Origin: Isoperla grammatica
Lineage: Eukaryota; Arthropoda; Insecta; Plecoptera; Perlodidae
Reading direction: 5' to 3'
Assembly (NCBI GenBank): GCA_945910005.1
Contig: OX246743.1
Location: 17,012,695 to 17,076,694, forward strand
DNA length: 64,000 nucleotides
Shown: positions 25,709 through 36,140 of the stretch, one piece after another
Layout: each line of letters starts with the position of its first letter
Position numbering within the stretch: the first letter of the stretch is position 1
Position numbers and translations under genes: made by a program
Notes under the pieces: model-generated
Told to the model about the DNA's origin: nothing
Database searches by the model: none
What the model saw: only the letters and a program-made list of their open reading frames with translations

Positions 25709-26097
25709 TTGTCGGGAGAGATGTGGAACCTGCAGAAGTTAGACATATTGGTAGGGTTCATACACTTAAACAGTTTCCGGACTTTATCGCATATCATGTG
25801 GTTGAATCTCAACCGGAGTTAGGTGAACCAGAAACGGTTAATCAAGCCCTTTCGGGTAAAGACAAAGAAAAGTGGAAAATAGCCATGGAAAATGAACTAA
25901 AATCCTTATGTGACAACAATGCATGGGAATTAGTGGATAGGCCGTATGATGCAAAACAAATGGGTTTTTAAAACAAAACGAGGACCCAATGGAGTTGTTG
26001 AAAGGCATAGAGCTAGGCTTGTAGCAAAAGGTTTTTCACAACAAGAGGATATAGACTACAAAGAGACTTTCTCACCGGTTGTGAGATACTCAACAAT
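25709..26097 (+). pseudogene. Copia reverse transcriptase, first part
   Basis: Reads QALSGKDKEKWKIAMENELK, then NNAWELVDRP, a frameshift near 25960, and WVFKTKRGPNGVVERHRARLV with KGFSQQEDIDYKETFSPVV. This is the N-terminal part of a Copia reverse transcriptase. The reading is cut at RYSTI by an inserted element and resumes after it at 27284 with IRLLLALAASLKLNVHHLDV. Confidence 0.9.
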
Positions 26098-27283
26098 AGG
26101 CAACACGCGTACGATTTTTTTTGTTAAACCAAACACTTAGTTTAATCATGGATTTATAATAGTACCTACGGTACTGGATGTCTAGCTCTGTAGTAAGCGG
26201 TGATCGTATAAAGTGCAGTGAGATTTGCAATGCATTATGGGCGGCAGGCATTTTGTTCCTGGTTGTCAATGTCAAGGACAGCTGTTAATTGTTGTTTCGT
26301 TATTGTTTGAGTTAATTGTTACGCCTAGTAACATGTTTATAAATATCAAATCGTCGTGTTTTTGTTTTCTTTGTTTTCTTTGGTGTTTGATTAAAGAAAT
26401 ACGATATTAAAATTAAGTTAAACTATAGGCTTAGGCCTAGGAGGCCCTATAGACCTAGGGCCTAGGCTTAGGAGGCCCTATAGGACTAGGCCCTAGGCCT
26501 AGGAGGCCCTTTAGGCCTAAGCCTAGGAGGCCTAGGGCCTAGCACTTCAGTTGAAGTCTATGAGCCTACAATTATTTTGTATTTTTCAAAATTCGAGTGC
26601 AAAAATCTAAACGTTAAATACACATTAGACTACCCGTAGAATAATAATTGCTTGACGGTCGCGTGAAAAACCACCACCTGCGACCATAGAGAAATAACCA
26701 GGCTAGCAAGTACGATGCTAATTTCGTCACCAGTTTTGACAGATCACAGCCTTGGATGAGTCAATAATAGATAATCAGTCAGAGTCAACCTCAAACTCAT
26801 CCAGAAGGCTGTAATTTAAGGAACAAAATGGCGTCAGCCGCTCGTCGGCCGGATGTACCTCAATGAAACAGGAAGTTCCATTGAAGCTAGACCTCCTGAT
26901 GATACAACTCCATGGTTTAATAGTATTAGATGCAAAAAGTATATTAATGCAAGTCGCACGTAAAAAAGAAATTTTTAAATAGGTTTAATGTGGTCGCATT
27001 TATTGAAGTTTAAACTGGGGATCTGAAACGCGTACAGGTGGCTGTGACGCAATGGTTCTGTAGACGTGGCAGAACAAACCAATCGCTGAGGCGGTGAGCG
27101 TACGCAGAACCAAACCATGCTACATGGCGGCGGCTCGTTTTTCGCGCCCTTTTATTTATCGTTACTAAACCAATTATTTTGAGGCATAGACTGATCCGTT
27201 TTTCAAAATTCAAAGACACAAAATTATTAAATGAGAGACAATGTATTGAAAAATCGATTAAAATTTTCATACGCGTGTTCCCT
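26098..27283. mobile_element. DNA transposon inserted in Copia reverse transcriptase
   Basis: The ends AGGCAACACGCGTACGATTTT (left, first 20 bp shown as AGGCAACACGCGTACGATTT) and the inverted right end ACGCGTGTTCCCT are imperfect copies. Removing 1186 bp plus one AT dinucleotide restores the Copia frame exactly (RYSTI-RLLL), so the target duplication is AT. An AT duplication is reported for ISL2EU-type elements, but no transposase is seen here and the superfamily is not settled. The interior has CpG-rich non-coding sequence and an inverted pair ACAGCCTTGGATGAGT / ACTCATCCAGAAGGCTGT near 26750-26815. Confidence 0.85.
26425..26541. repeat. GGCCTAGG palindromic repeat cluster
   Basis: Tandem, imperfect units of about 35 bp are built from CCTAGGAGGCCCTATAG and GGCCTAGG-type palindromes. 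They lie inside the inserted DNA transposon and could fold strongly. Confidence 0.8.
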
Positions 27284-28201
27284 ATTAGACTGTTACTGGC
27301 CTTAGCAGCGAGTTTAAAATTGAATGTTCATCACCTAGATGTGAGTACAGCTTTTCAACATAGAGAGTTGGAAGAAGTTGTCTACATGGAAGTACCTGAA
27401 GGTCTCGACATTCAAGGGGAAAATAAGGTACGTTTATTAAAAAAGGCTATTTATGGTCACAAATAAGCCTCAAGAGCATGGAATATAAAAATACATCAAA
27501 TTTTTGTTGACTTAGGCTTTAGTAGGTACATTAAAAATAACAAAGAAGGCATTGTAATCATTGCTCTTTATGTTGATGATTTTATAGTGTTTTCTAATAA
27601 CCGTACTGCAAAAACCGAACTGAAAAATTGTTCGTCAAAAGAATTTAAAATTAGAGATCTTGGAGGGATGAAACACTGTTTGGGAATGGAATTTCCAAGG
27701 GACAAGATTACTGGTGAAATTAGAGTTAGTCAAAAACAGTATGTATGTAATGTCCTAGAACGTTTCAACATGTCGGATTGTAATCCGGTCTCAACTCCTC
27801 TCGATCCTGGTGTTAAACTAGAAGTAATAACTCCTAATGAGAGTGTAAATGTTCCCTATCAACATTTAATGGGATGTATAATGTATTTGCCTGTGTGCAC
27901 AGGGCCAGATATAGCCTTTGCAGCAAGCTATTTGAGCCAGTTCAACACTGCTCATTCTGAAGCTCATTGGAAGGCAGCAAAAAGAGTGTTGCGGTATCTG
28001 CAAGGGACAAAGGACTATCATTTACGTTTTACAGCATCTGATAATCATATCTATGGTTATGTAGATGCTGATTGGGCTAATGATGTATCTGATCGAAAAT
28101 CATATACTGGTTTTGTGTTTATGGTTGGTACTGGACCTTTGTCCTGGGAAAGCAAAAAACAGAGAATTGTAACAAAACAGCACTGAGGCTGAATATGTCG
28201 C
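27284..28201 (+). pseudogene. Copia reverse transcriptase second part and RNase H start
   Basis: Continues IRLLLALAASLKLNVHHLDV (motif A Asp), ELEEVVYMEVPEG, a TAA at 27463-27465 where a lysine-like codon is expected, and LYVDDFIVFS (catalytic YVDD) near 27570. The connection domain ends with LGMEF and ISTPLDPG-like sequence. RNase H starts at YGYVDADWANDVSDRKSYTG (near 28055). A stop after IVTKQH at 28186, caused by a frameshift, ends this frame. Confidence 0.9.
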
Positions 28202-28381
28202 TCTTTCCGATGCTGGATATGAGGCTGTGTATTTGAAAAATTTACTTCGAGAATTATTTGGAAAATCAGATTGTATTACCCTATTTAATGATAATCAAAG
28301 CTCGCAAAAGATAGCGATGAGCACAGGTGCTGGTGGCAGAACTAAATACATGAATGTAAGGTACCATAGAATTAGAGAGTA
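28187..28381 (+). pseudogene. Copia RNase H, middle part
   Basis: In the shifted frame the sequence continues YVALSDAGYEAVYLKNLLRE, then LFNDNQSSQKIA (RNase H Asp) and RTKYMNVRYHRIREY. It is cut by an insertion at 28382. The rest of the polyprotein resumes at 28741. Confidence 0.88.
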
Positions 28382-28740
28382 TACTTCGCGCCAATTTAGT
28401 AGAGCGCTCTCTCGAGCTCTGTTGGACCAGCATTATACGCATCTTTAAACTCCACTTTAAGGTGGACAAAAGGCTGCAATTCCAACCGCAGGTAGAATGT
28501 TGCACTACCCGTCTGCATAGAGAAAAACATCGACCTCACAGGTATGGCCATTGGCCAAATGTTTTCATCGCATTCGCAGGTAGTAACATTACCAGCACGT
28601 TTTTCGAAGCACTGAAGCGCACTGGAGGGTGTCATTGGTAATGAAAGGTTTTTTTATTCATTGACAGGTACAAGTTGTCGCATAACAGTTCAACCAAATA
28701 CAAAGAAATAGCCGGCGCTCTTCTAACTTGGCGCGAACTA
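28382..28740. mobile_element. Short DNA transposon inserted in Copia RNase H
   Basis: The ends TACTTCGCGCCAATTTAG and the inverted CTAACTTGGCGCGAACTA form TIRs of about 27 bp including AGAGCGC. Removing 359 bp and one TA restores the Copia reading RIREYTIEQKY. The target duplication can be read as TA or as TATAC, so the superfamily is open. Confidence 0.85.
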
Positions 28741-28863
28741 TACATTGAACAGAAGTATCTTGTGTTAAATCATGTAAGTTCAGAAGAAATGGTAGCCGAC
28801 GTATTAACCAAGGGACTTGAAAAAATTAAACATATCAAGTTTGTCGAGAGACTCTGTGTATAA
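28741..28863 (+). pseudogene. Copia polyprotein C-terminus
   Basis: Reads TIEQKYLVLNHVSSEEMVAD and VLTKGLEKIKHIKF to a TAA at 28861. The phrase MVADVLTKGL is the conserved end of Copia RNase H polyproteins. Confidence 0.9.
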
Positions 28864-28972
28864 AAATTTGTGTTCAAGTGTCCTTGTATTGCTTTTTTCA
28901 GTTTTGTATATTTAATTATTACTGAAATGTTAGAGTTTTGTTATTTTTTCTAATCTTGTGTCAATCAAGATT

Positions 28973-28981
28973 AAGGGGGAG
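28973..28981 (+). other. Copia polypurine tract
   Basis: AAGGGGGAG lies immediately before the 3' LTR, the expected place for plus-strand priming. Confidence 0.85.
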
Positions 28982-29173
28982 TGTTGGAACATTGTAATCT
29001 CTGGCTGACAATAATTGTAAATGATCTTCTTTCTTAGAAGATGCACAGGATGTGACGATGTTGGACCGATTTCCGGTTGTATTACTTCTACACAACAAAC
29101 AGTGACAGACGTACCTACTATATACCGCAAATTATTTCGTCCATCCGATGGGTAAAACCTAATTCCTCTAACA
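28982..29173 (+). repeat. Copia 3' LTR
   Basis: Matches the 5' LTR and is followed by the GTACT target duplication at 29174-29178. Confidence 0.95.
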
Positions 29174-29639
29174 GTACTATAAACATTGAACAATAACAAT
29201 TTAAAAACATAAATAACTAGAGGTAGGCCTTGTTGCATGATAAAAGAAATATACACAAGTACGAAAAGATGAAAAGAAAATGTATTATTATAAAAAATTA
29301 CAAAAGGGTACCGTTTATTAAATAAATGACAAAATTGAAATTGAATTATGAAAATAAAATGTAAATCTAAGCATAGAGATTTTCACAGATTGTGAGTGAG
29401 AGATTGTCACGGAAACACAGATTTGTGCCGGTGTGTGCACAATCCGCCCACCCAAAGTACTTGATGAAAACAAGCTTCCGGTTTCCTATTATTGGCCGTC
29501 TGACCTCGCATGACGTCATAACTCTGCATGCGATAATTAGCGTGATTATGGCCGTTATGATACGAAACATGCGACATCGGAAACGGAAGAGCTGATAAAA
29601 CTGCCCTGGTAATATCTGAGTTTTGTCCTTGTTTAGATG
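29174..29639. other. Non-coding, weak inverted repeat
   Basis: AT-rich right flank of Copia. An imperfect inverted repeat CTTCCGGTTTCC (29475) / GGAAACGGAAGAG (29579) encloses about 90 bp and may be a degraded MITE. No gene seen. Confidence 0.4.
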
Positions 29640-31903
29640 TTTTCTTCCAGCTATTAGGGATCATCAAAAGCTGTTCCCTTTTTCCTTGTATTTTAATTGA
29701 AGTTCTAATCTTTGCCAGATACGACAGATCATCAATATAGCGCTGTTGTTTGTTAGTTAATAGTACTTGTAAGTTTACCAGATAAGGAGATCATCAAAGG
29801 GTGTTTCTTTTTGCTTGTAATGCTTTAGAAGTTGTAATATTTTTGATCAAAGAAAGAGCTGTTACTTTTGTCGCTTGTATGCTGATATTGGTTTACCAGA
29901 TACCGGAGATGGTCAAAATCTGCTCTCATTTGTTTGTAAGACTTGCTTTTTGCTTGTTTTTTAATTACAATGCCGTTATCCAAATCCCGTTTATGACCAA
30001 AAGCTCTTGTTTTTCTTTTCTAATGATTGCCTTTCGTTCTCCAAACACCGGAGATGACCAAAAGCTCTTCTTTTTCTTTTCTAATGCTTGCCTTTCGTTT
30101 TCCAGATACCGGAGATGACCAAAAGCTCTTCTTTTTCTTTTCTATTGCATGCCTTTCGTTTTCCAGATACCGGAGATGACCAAAAGCGTTTCTTTTTCTT
30201 TTCTAATGCTTGCCTTTCGTTTTCCAGACACCGGAGATGACCAAAAGCTCTTCTTTTTCTTTTGTAATGCAGGTCTTTCGTTTTCCAGATACCGGAGATG
30301 ACCAAAAGCTCTTCTTTTTCTTTTCTAATGCATGCCTTTCGTTCTCCAGATACCGGAAAGACCAAAAGCGTTTCTTTTTCTTTTCTAATGTTTGCATTTC
30401 GTTTTCCAGATACCGGAGATGACCAAAAACGTTTCTTTTTCAGTTTCTTTTCTAATGCATGCCTTTCGTTCTCCAGATACCGGAGATGACCCAAAACTCT
30501 TCTTTTTTTTCTAATGCTTGCCTTTCGTTCTCCAGATACCGAAAATGACCAAAAGAGCTTCTTTTTCTTTTCAAATGCATGCCTTTCGTTCTCTAGACAC
30601 TGGAGATGACCAAAAGCGTTCCATTTCCGTATCTAATGCTTGCCTTTCGTTCTCCAGATATCGGAGATGACCAAAAGCGTTTCTTTTCCAGTTTCTTTTC
30701 TAATGCATGCCTTTCGTTCTCCAGATACCGGAGATGACCAAAAGCTCTTCTTTTTCTTTTCAAATGCTTGCCTTTCGTTCTTCAGATACCGAAAATGACC
30801 AAAAGAGCTTCTTTATCTTTTCTAATGCATGCCTTTCGTTCTCCAGACACCGGAGATGACCAAAAGCGTTCCATTTCCGTATCTAATGCTTGCCTTTCGT
30901 TCTCCAGATACCGGAGATGACCAAAAGCTGTTCTCATTCGTTTGTAATGCTTGCTTTTTGCTTGTACTTGTTTTCCAGATACCGGAGATGATCAAAAACT
31001 CGTCTTATTCGTTTGTAATGCTTGCCTTTCGTTCTCCAGATACCGGAGATGACCACAAACTCGTCTTATTCGTTTGTAATGCTTGCCTTTCGTTCTCCAG
31101 ATACCGGAGATGACCAAAAACTCGTCTTATTCGTTTGTAATGCTTGCCTTTCGTTCTCCAGATACCGGAGATGACCAACAACTCGTCTTATTCGTTTGTA
31201 ATGCTTGCCTTTCGTTCTCCAGATACCGGAGATGACCAAAAACTCGTCTTATTCGTTTGTAATGCTTGTCTTTCGTTCTCCAGATACCGGAGATGACCAA
31301 AAACTCGTCTTATTCGTTTGTAATACTTGCCTTTCGTTCTCCAGATACCGGAGATGACCAAAAACTCGTCTTATTCGTTAGTAATGCTTGCCTTTCGTTC
31401 TCCAGATACCGGAGATGACCACAAACTCGTCTTATTCGTTTGTAATGCTTGTCTTTCGTTCTCCAGATACCGGAGATGACCAAAAACTCGTCTTATTCGT
31501 TTGTAATACTTTCCTTTCGTTCTCCAGATACCGGAGATGACCAAAAACTCGTCTTATTCGTTTGTAATGCTTGCATTTCGTTCTCCAGATACCGGAGATT
31601 ACCAAAAACTCGTCTTATTCGTTTGTGATGCTTTCCTTTCGTTCTCCAGATACCGGAGATGACCAAAAACTCGTCTTATTCGTTTGTAATGCTTGCATTT
31701 CGTTCTCCAGATACCGGAGATGACCAAAAACTCGTCTTATTCGTTTGTAATGCTTGCATTTCGTTCTCCAGATACCGGAGATTACCAAAAACTCGTCTTA
31801 TTCGTTTGTGATGCTTGCCTTTCGTTCTCCAGATACCGGAGATAACCAAAAACTCGTCTTATTCGTTAGTAATGCTTGCGTTTTGCTTGTGTTTGTCCTG
31901 CAG
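29640..31903 (+). repeat. 61-bp tandem array of a kinase exon's splice acceptor
   Basis: About 35 tandem units of mostly 61 bp. Each has a pyrimidine tract, an AATGC-type branch-like segment, the acceptor CTCCAG and then ATACCGGAGATGACCAAAA. The real exon at 31904 begins ACACCGGAGATGACCAGAAG after TTTGTCCTGCAG, so each unit is a chimera of intron end and exon start. Two subfamilies are seen. Units at 30.0-30.9 kb have CTCTTCTTTTTCTTTTCTAA. Units at 31.0-31.9 kb have CTCGTCTTATTCGTTTGTAA. Units before 29.9 kb are strongly diverged. The last unit spacing (71 bp) ends at the true acceptor. As 61 is not a multiple of 3 and one frame meets TGA in GGAGATGACC, retained units would usually cause a stop. 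Confidence 0.95.
31885..31903 (+). promoter_or_regulatory. 3' splice site of kinase exon
   Basis: TTGCTTGTGTTTGTCCTGCAG (shown here as TGTGTTTGTCCTGCAG) is a strong pyrimidine tract plus CAG. It is the acceptor consistent with the reading frame of the conserved kinase sequence, and it is preceded by about 35 look-alike acceptors. Confidence 0.8.
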
Positions 31904-32252
31904 ACACCGGAGATGACCAGAAGCTGTTGATCCTGCTGAACCCCAAGAGCGGGCCGGGCAAGGCGCGCGACATGTTCCAAGCGCGCGTGGCGCCCGTGCT
32001 GGCCGAGGCCGAGTTGCCCTACGACCTGTACGTCACCAGGCACGCCAACTACGCGCGTGACTTTGTGCGCACCAAGGACATCTACCAGTGGCGCGGCATC
32101 GTGGTGGTGGGCGGCGACGGCATCATGTTCGAAGTCATCAACGGACTGTTCGAGCGACCCGACTGGGATTCTGCGTTGCGCGAGATACCGGTCGGTATCA
32201 TACCGTGCGGCTCAGGCAACGGGCTGGCAAAGAGCATCTCACACGCCACCGA
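31904..32252 (+). CDS. Sphingosine kinase, exon with ATP-binding domain
   Basis: The exon encodes 115 complete residues, entering with the last two bases of an Asp codon and leaving after two bases of a Glu codon before GTAAGT. It holds the lipid-kinase (DAGK catalytic) N-lobe: LLILLNPKSGPGKA (exon residues 7-20, nucleotide loop), VVVGGDGIMFEVINGL (66-81, with the GDG Asp taken as the catalytic base), FERPDW, and GIIPCGSGNGLAKSI (97-111). The pattern ERPDW plus the downstream ISDIDIESEK identifies sphingosine kinase rather than diacylglycerol or ceramide kinase. The enzyme phosphorylates sphingosine to sphingosine-1-phosphate in the cytosol and at membranes. GGDG replaces the more usual SGDG. 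GC-rich codon use contrasts with the AT-rich surroundings. The upstream N-terminal exon was not found. Confidence 0.95.
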
Positions 32253-32726
32253 GTAAGTCGAGCTCAATCTACATGCACGCTGTTTCAAAACATTCCTGAG
32301 CCTTGATTCACAATAGGTTCGAGGTATTTTTCTGGTCTTAACTCAAAGACTAGCCTTACTTCGGCTTTCTTGTAAAACCAGACCCAAGTCACATGAAAAA
32401 GTTACTAATTCCTGGTCGGAAGATAGACGAAATGAAAACAGTCAAATACTGAAGTATGTTTTAAAAATTTACTCTCAGATATTGGCCTGGATTCAAAGAG
32501 GTTCATTGTTGAGACCTTACAGTTAAAAGATTTAGGTTTAGGAGTACCTCTAACTTGTGAATCTAGACCCTGGACCTTCATTCACAACAAATCAACATTA
32601 CTCCTAAGTTATTTCCTAGCAAGACAAATCATCTCTGGGTCTTATTAGACAATCACAAATCGAACATTTAAGTTTCATTGTTGATACCATATTATCTTAT
32701 CTTCGTGAGTTTGCATAACTAGACAA
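32253..32726 (+). other. Start of the 29-kb kinase intron
   Basis: The donor GTAAGT is at 32253. The following sequence contains several GATTCACAA / TTGTGAATC words (32308, 32548, 32580) like those inside the 116-bp satellite that follows. They may be ends of a degraded MITE from which the satellite took part of its unit. Confidence 0.5.
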
Positions 32727-35402
32727 ATATACATCGTTTCTAATAACACACAGCTCAGCATCGTTGTGAATCCATCCAGCCCCCGGTGTTCTTTAGCGGT
32801 ATATTGCGCTTCTTAGTAGAGTGCACAAGTCTCACTAGTCACGCCCGCCGTGTTTCTAATAACACACAGCTAAGCATCGTTGTGAATCCACCCAGCCCCC
32901 GGTGTTCTTTAGCGGTATATTGCGCTTCTTAGTAGAGTGCACAAGTCTCACTAGTCACGCCCGCCGTGTTTCTAATAACACACAGCTAAGCATCGTTGTG
33001 AATCCATCCAGCCCCCGGTGTTCTTTAGCAGTATATTGCGCTTCTTAGTAGAGTGCACATGTCTCACTAGTCACGCCCGCCGTGTTTCTAATAACACACA
33101 GCTAAGCATCGTTGTGAATCCATCCAGCCCCCGGTGTTCTTTAGCGGTATATTGCGCTTCTTAGTAGAGTGCACAAGTCTCACTAGTCACGCCCGCCGTG
33201 TTTCTAATAACACACAGCTAAGCATCGTTGTGAATCCATCCAGCCCCCGGTGTTCTTTAGCAGTATATTGCGCTTCTTAGTAGAGTGCACATGTCTCACT
33301 AGTCACGCCCGCCGTGTTTCTAATAACACACAGCTAAGCATCGTTGTGAATCCATCCAGCCCCCGGTGTTCTTTAGCGGTATATTGCGCTTCTTAGTAGA
33401 GTGCACAAGTCTCACTAGTCACGCCCGCCGTGTTTCTAATAACACACAGCTAAGCATCGTTGTGAATCCATCCAGCCCCCGGTGTTCTTTAGCGGTATAT
33501 TGCGCTTCTTAGTAGAGTGCACAAGTCTCACTAGTCACGCCCGCCGTGTTTCTAATAACACACAGCTAAGCATCGTTGTGAATCCATCCAGCCCCCGGTG
33601 TTCTTTAGCGGTATATTGCGCTTCTTAGTAGAGTGCACAAGTCTCACTAGTCACGCCCGCCGTGTTTCTTATAACACACAGCTAAGCATCGTTGTGAATC
33701 CATCCAGCCCCCGGTGTTCTTTAGCGGTATATTGCGCTTCTTAGTAGAGTGCACAAGTCTCACTAGTCACGCCCGCCGTGTTTCTAATAACACACAGCTA
33801 AGCATCGTTGTGAATCCATCCAGCCCCCGGTGTTCTTTAGCGGTATATTGCGCTTCTTAGTAGAGTGCACAAGTCTCACTAGTCACGCCCGCCGTGTTTC
33901 TAATAACACACAGCTAAGCATCGTTGTGAATCCATCCAGCCCCGGTGTTTTCTCTAGCGGTATATTGCGCTTCTTAGTAGAGTGACAAGTCTCACTAGTC
34001 ACGCCCGCCGTTTTTCTAATAACACACAGCTAAGCATCGTTGTGAATCCATCCAGCCCCGGTGTTCTTTAGCGGTATATTGCGCTTCTTAGTAGAGTGCA
34101 CAAGTCTCACTAGTCACGCCCGCCGTGTTTCTAATAACACACAGCTAAGCATCGTTGTGAATCCATCCAGCCCCCGGTGTTCTTTAGCGGTATATTGCGC
34201 TTCTTAGTAGAGTGCACAAGTCTCACTAGTCACGCCCGCCGTGTTTCTAATAACACACAGCTAAGCATCGTTGTGAATCCATCCAGCCCCGGTGGTCTTT
34301 AGCGGTATATTGCGCTTCTTAGTAGAGTGCACAAGTCCCACTAGTCACGCCCGCCGTGTTTCTAATAACACACAGCTAAGCATCGTTGTGAATCCATCCA
34401 GCCCCCGGTGTTCTTTAGCGGTATATTGCGCTTCTTAGTAGAGTGCACAAGTCTCACTTGTCACGCCCGCCGTGTTTCTAATAACACACAGCTAAGCATC
34501 GTTGTGAATCCATCCAGCCCCGGTGTTCTTTAGCGGTATATTGCGCTTCTTAGTAGAGTGCACAAGTCTCACTAGTCACGCCCGCCGTGTTTCTAATAAC
34601 ACACAGCTAAGCATCGTTGTGAATCCATCCAGCCCCTGGTGTTCTTTAGCGGTATATTGCGCTTCTTAGTAGAGTGCACATGTCTCACTAGTCACGCCCG
34701 CCGTGTTTCTAATAACACACAGCTAAGCATCGTTGTGAATCCATCCAGCCCCCGGTGTTCTTTAGCGGTATATTGCGCTTCTTAGTAGAGTGCACAAGTC
34801 TCACTAGTCACGCCCGCCGTGTTTCTAATAACACACAGCTAAGCATCGTTGTGAATCCATCCAGCCCCCGGTGTTCTTTAGCGGTATATTGCGCTTCTTA
34901 GTAGAGTGCACAAGTCTCACTAGTCACGCCCGCCGTGTTTCTAATAACACACAGCTAAGCATCGTTGTGAATCCATCCAGCCCCCGGTGCTCTTTAGCGG
35001 TATATTGCGCTTCTTAGTAGAGTGCACAAGTCTCACTAGTCACGCCCGCCGTGTTTCTAATAACACACAGCTAAGCATCGTTGTGAATCCATCCAGCCCC
35101 CGGTGTTCTTTAGCGGTATATTGCGCTTCTTAGTAGAGTGCACATGTCTCACTAGTCACGCCCGCCGTGTTTCTAATAACACACAGCTAAGCATCGTTGT
35201 GAATCCATCCAGTCCCCGGTGTTCTTTAGCGGTATATTGCGCTTCTTAGTAGAGTGCACAAGTCTCACTAGTCACGCCCGCCGTGTTTCTAATAACACAC
35301 AGCTAAGCATCGTTGTGAATCCATCCAGCCCCCGGTGTTCTTTAGCGGTATATTGCGCTTCTTAGTAGAGTGCACAAGTCTCACTAGTCACGCCGGCCGT
35401 GT
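32727..35402. repeat. 116-bp intronic satellite
   Basis: About 23 tandem copies. The unit includes TCACTAGTCACGCCCGCCGT, then TCTAATAACACACAGCTAAG, TTGTGAATCCATCCAGCCCC and TAGCGGTATATTGCGCTTCT. Variation is small: ACAAG/ACATG, GCGG/GCAG, and CCCCCGG/CCCCGG. Low divergence indicates recent expansion or homogenisation. No coding potential. Confidence 0.98.
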
Positions 35403-35674
35403 TTAGGGATTTCATGGCAACCAATGCACGGTCGTTAATTATCACTAATGAGTAATGAAGCCGTTTCAAAAGATGTTAAGGAAGAATTAGAAAATTAAGT
35501 TGGTTATATTGGACTCGTCCATTTCGTGTCAACATGAGATAACTATAGTTACGTATCTTATCCTTGGCCATGTAGTAGACGTACTCGTGAGGTGAATGAG
35601 AAGCAAGCGTTCTGATACGGTGGGATTGCAGTATACTTTGTTTATGTACCTGTCATACAGTAAAGCGGTCTGCA
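35403..35674. other. Non-coding intronic spacer
   Basis: Nothing recognised. Confidence 0.5.
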
Positions 35675-35967
35675 CAGTGGCGTAACTTCCCTAATCCCTA
35701 TAGTGCAAGGTACAAGCTCCGCGACCTGGGCCCCCCTCGACAACCACCAAATTGTAATAAATGTTTGTATAAGAATGTATTTACAGATTTCTCAGATTCA
35801 GAATATAAAATAGAAAAATATACAATCTTAACCTACACAACTTTAAAGACAACGAGAGAAACATAAGTCGTCTGGTGCCAAAAACAATGATTGACTTTGC
35901 GCTTAAAAACTGGGTGCCCAAAAATCCAACTTGCACAAGGGCCCCGACATTTTGAGTTACGTCACTG
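35675..35967. mobile_element. DNA transposon remnant with CAGTGRCGTAAC ends
   Basis: The left end CAGTGGCGTAACTTCC and the right end GAGTTACGTCACTG are inverted copies. The flanks GGTCTGCA / GGTGTGCT are a possible diverged 8-bp duplication, which would suit a hAT-like element. The interior is non-coding and GGGCCCC-rich near both ends. Confidence 0.6.
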
Positions 35968-36021
35968 GTGTGCTTATATTAAACGTGCACGTGCCGTTCG
36001 GGCTCATTGTCCTATATAGAA

Positions 36022-36048
36022 GGAACTCACGAACGAACCTGAAGTGTT
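36022..36048 (-). mobile_element. Solo end of MITE family D
   Basis: GGAACTCACGAACGAACCTG followed by AAGTGTT is the inverse of the terminus of the family D element at 45800-45943. Only one arm is present. Confidence 0.5.
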
Positions 36049-36140
36049 ATCGACGAAGAAGATACATTTACCACCCTTGTTTTGTATAGGTCGGAGTGTA
36101 TACCTATACTACTTTAACAGACGTGAACTGGCTAGGAATG

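Larger units (their letters stand above)
22863..29173 (+). mobile_element. Copia-type LTR retrotransposon, complete but defective
   Basis: The element has two LTRs of 195 and 192 bp starting TGTTGG and ending TAACA, a GTACT target duplication on both sides (22858-22862 and 29174-29178), a primer site and a polypurine tract. The internal order is gag, protease, integrase, reverse transcriptase, RNase H, which defines Ty1/Copia. Coding is broken by frameshifts, stops and two inserted DNA transposons (26098-27283 and 28382-28740). The LTRs differ mainly by one 3-bp CTT unit and a few substitutions. Confidence 0.96.

Noticed and set aside
30081..30494. Minus-strand 137-codon Lys/Glu-rich frame
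   Set aside because: Antisense translation of the 61-bp splice-acceptor array.
29640..35402. CRISPR array
   Set aside because: The 61-bp and 116-bp repeats are contiguous tandem units with no unique spacers, in a eukaryotic intron.
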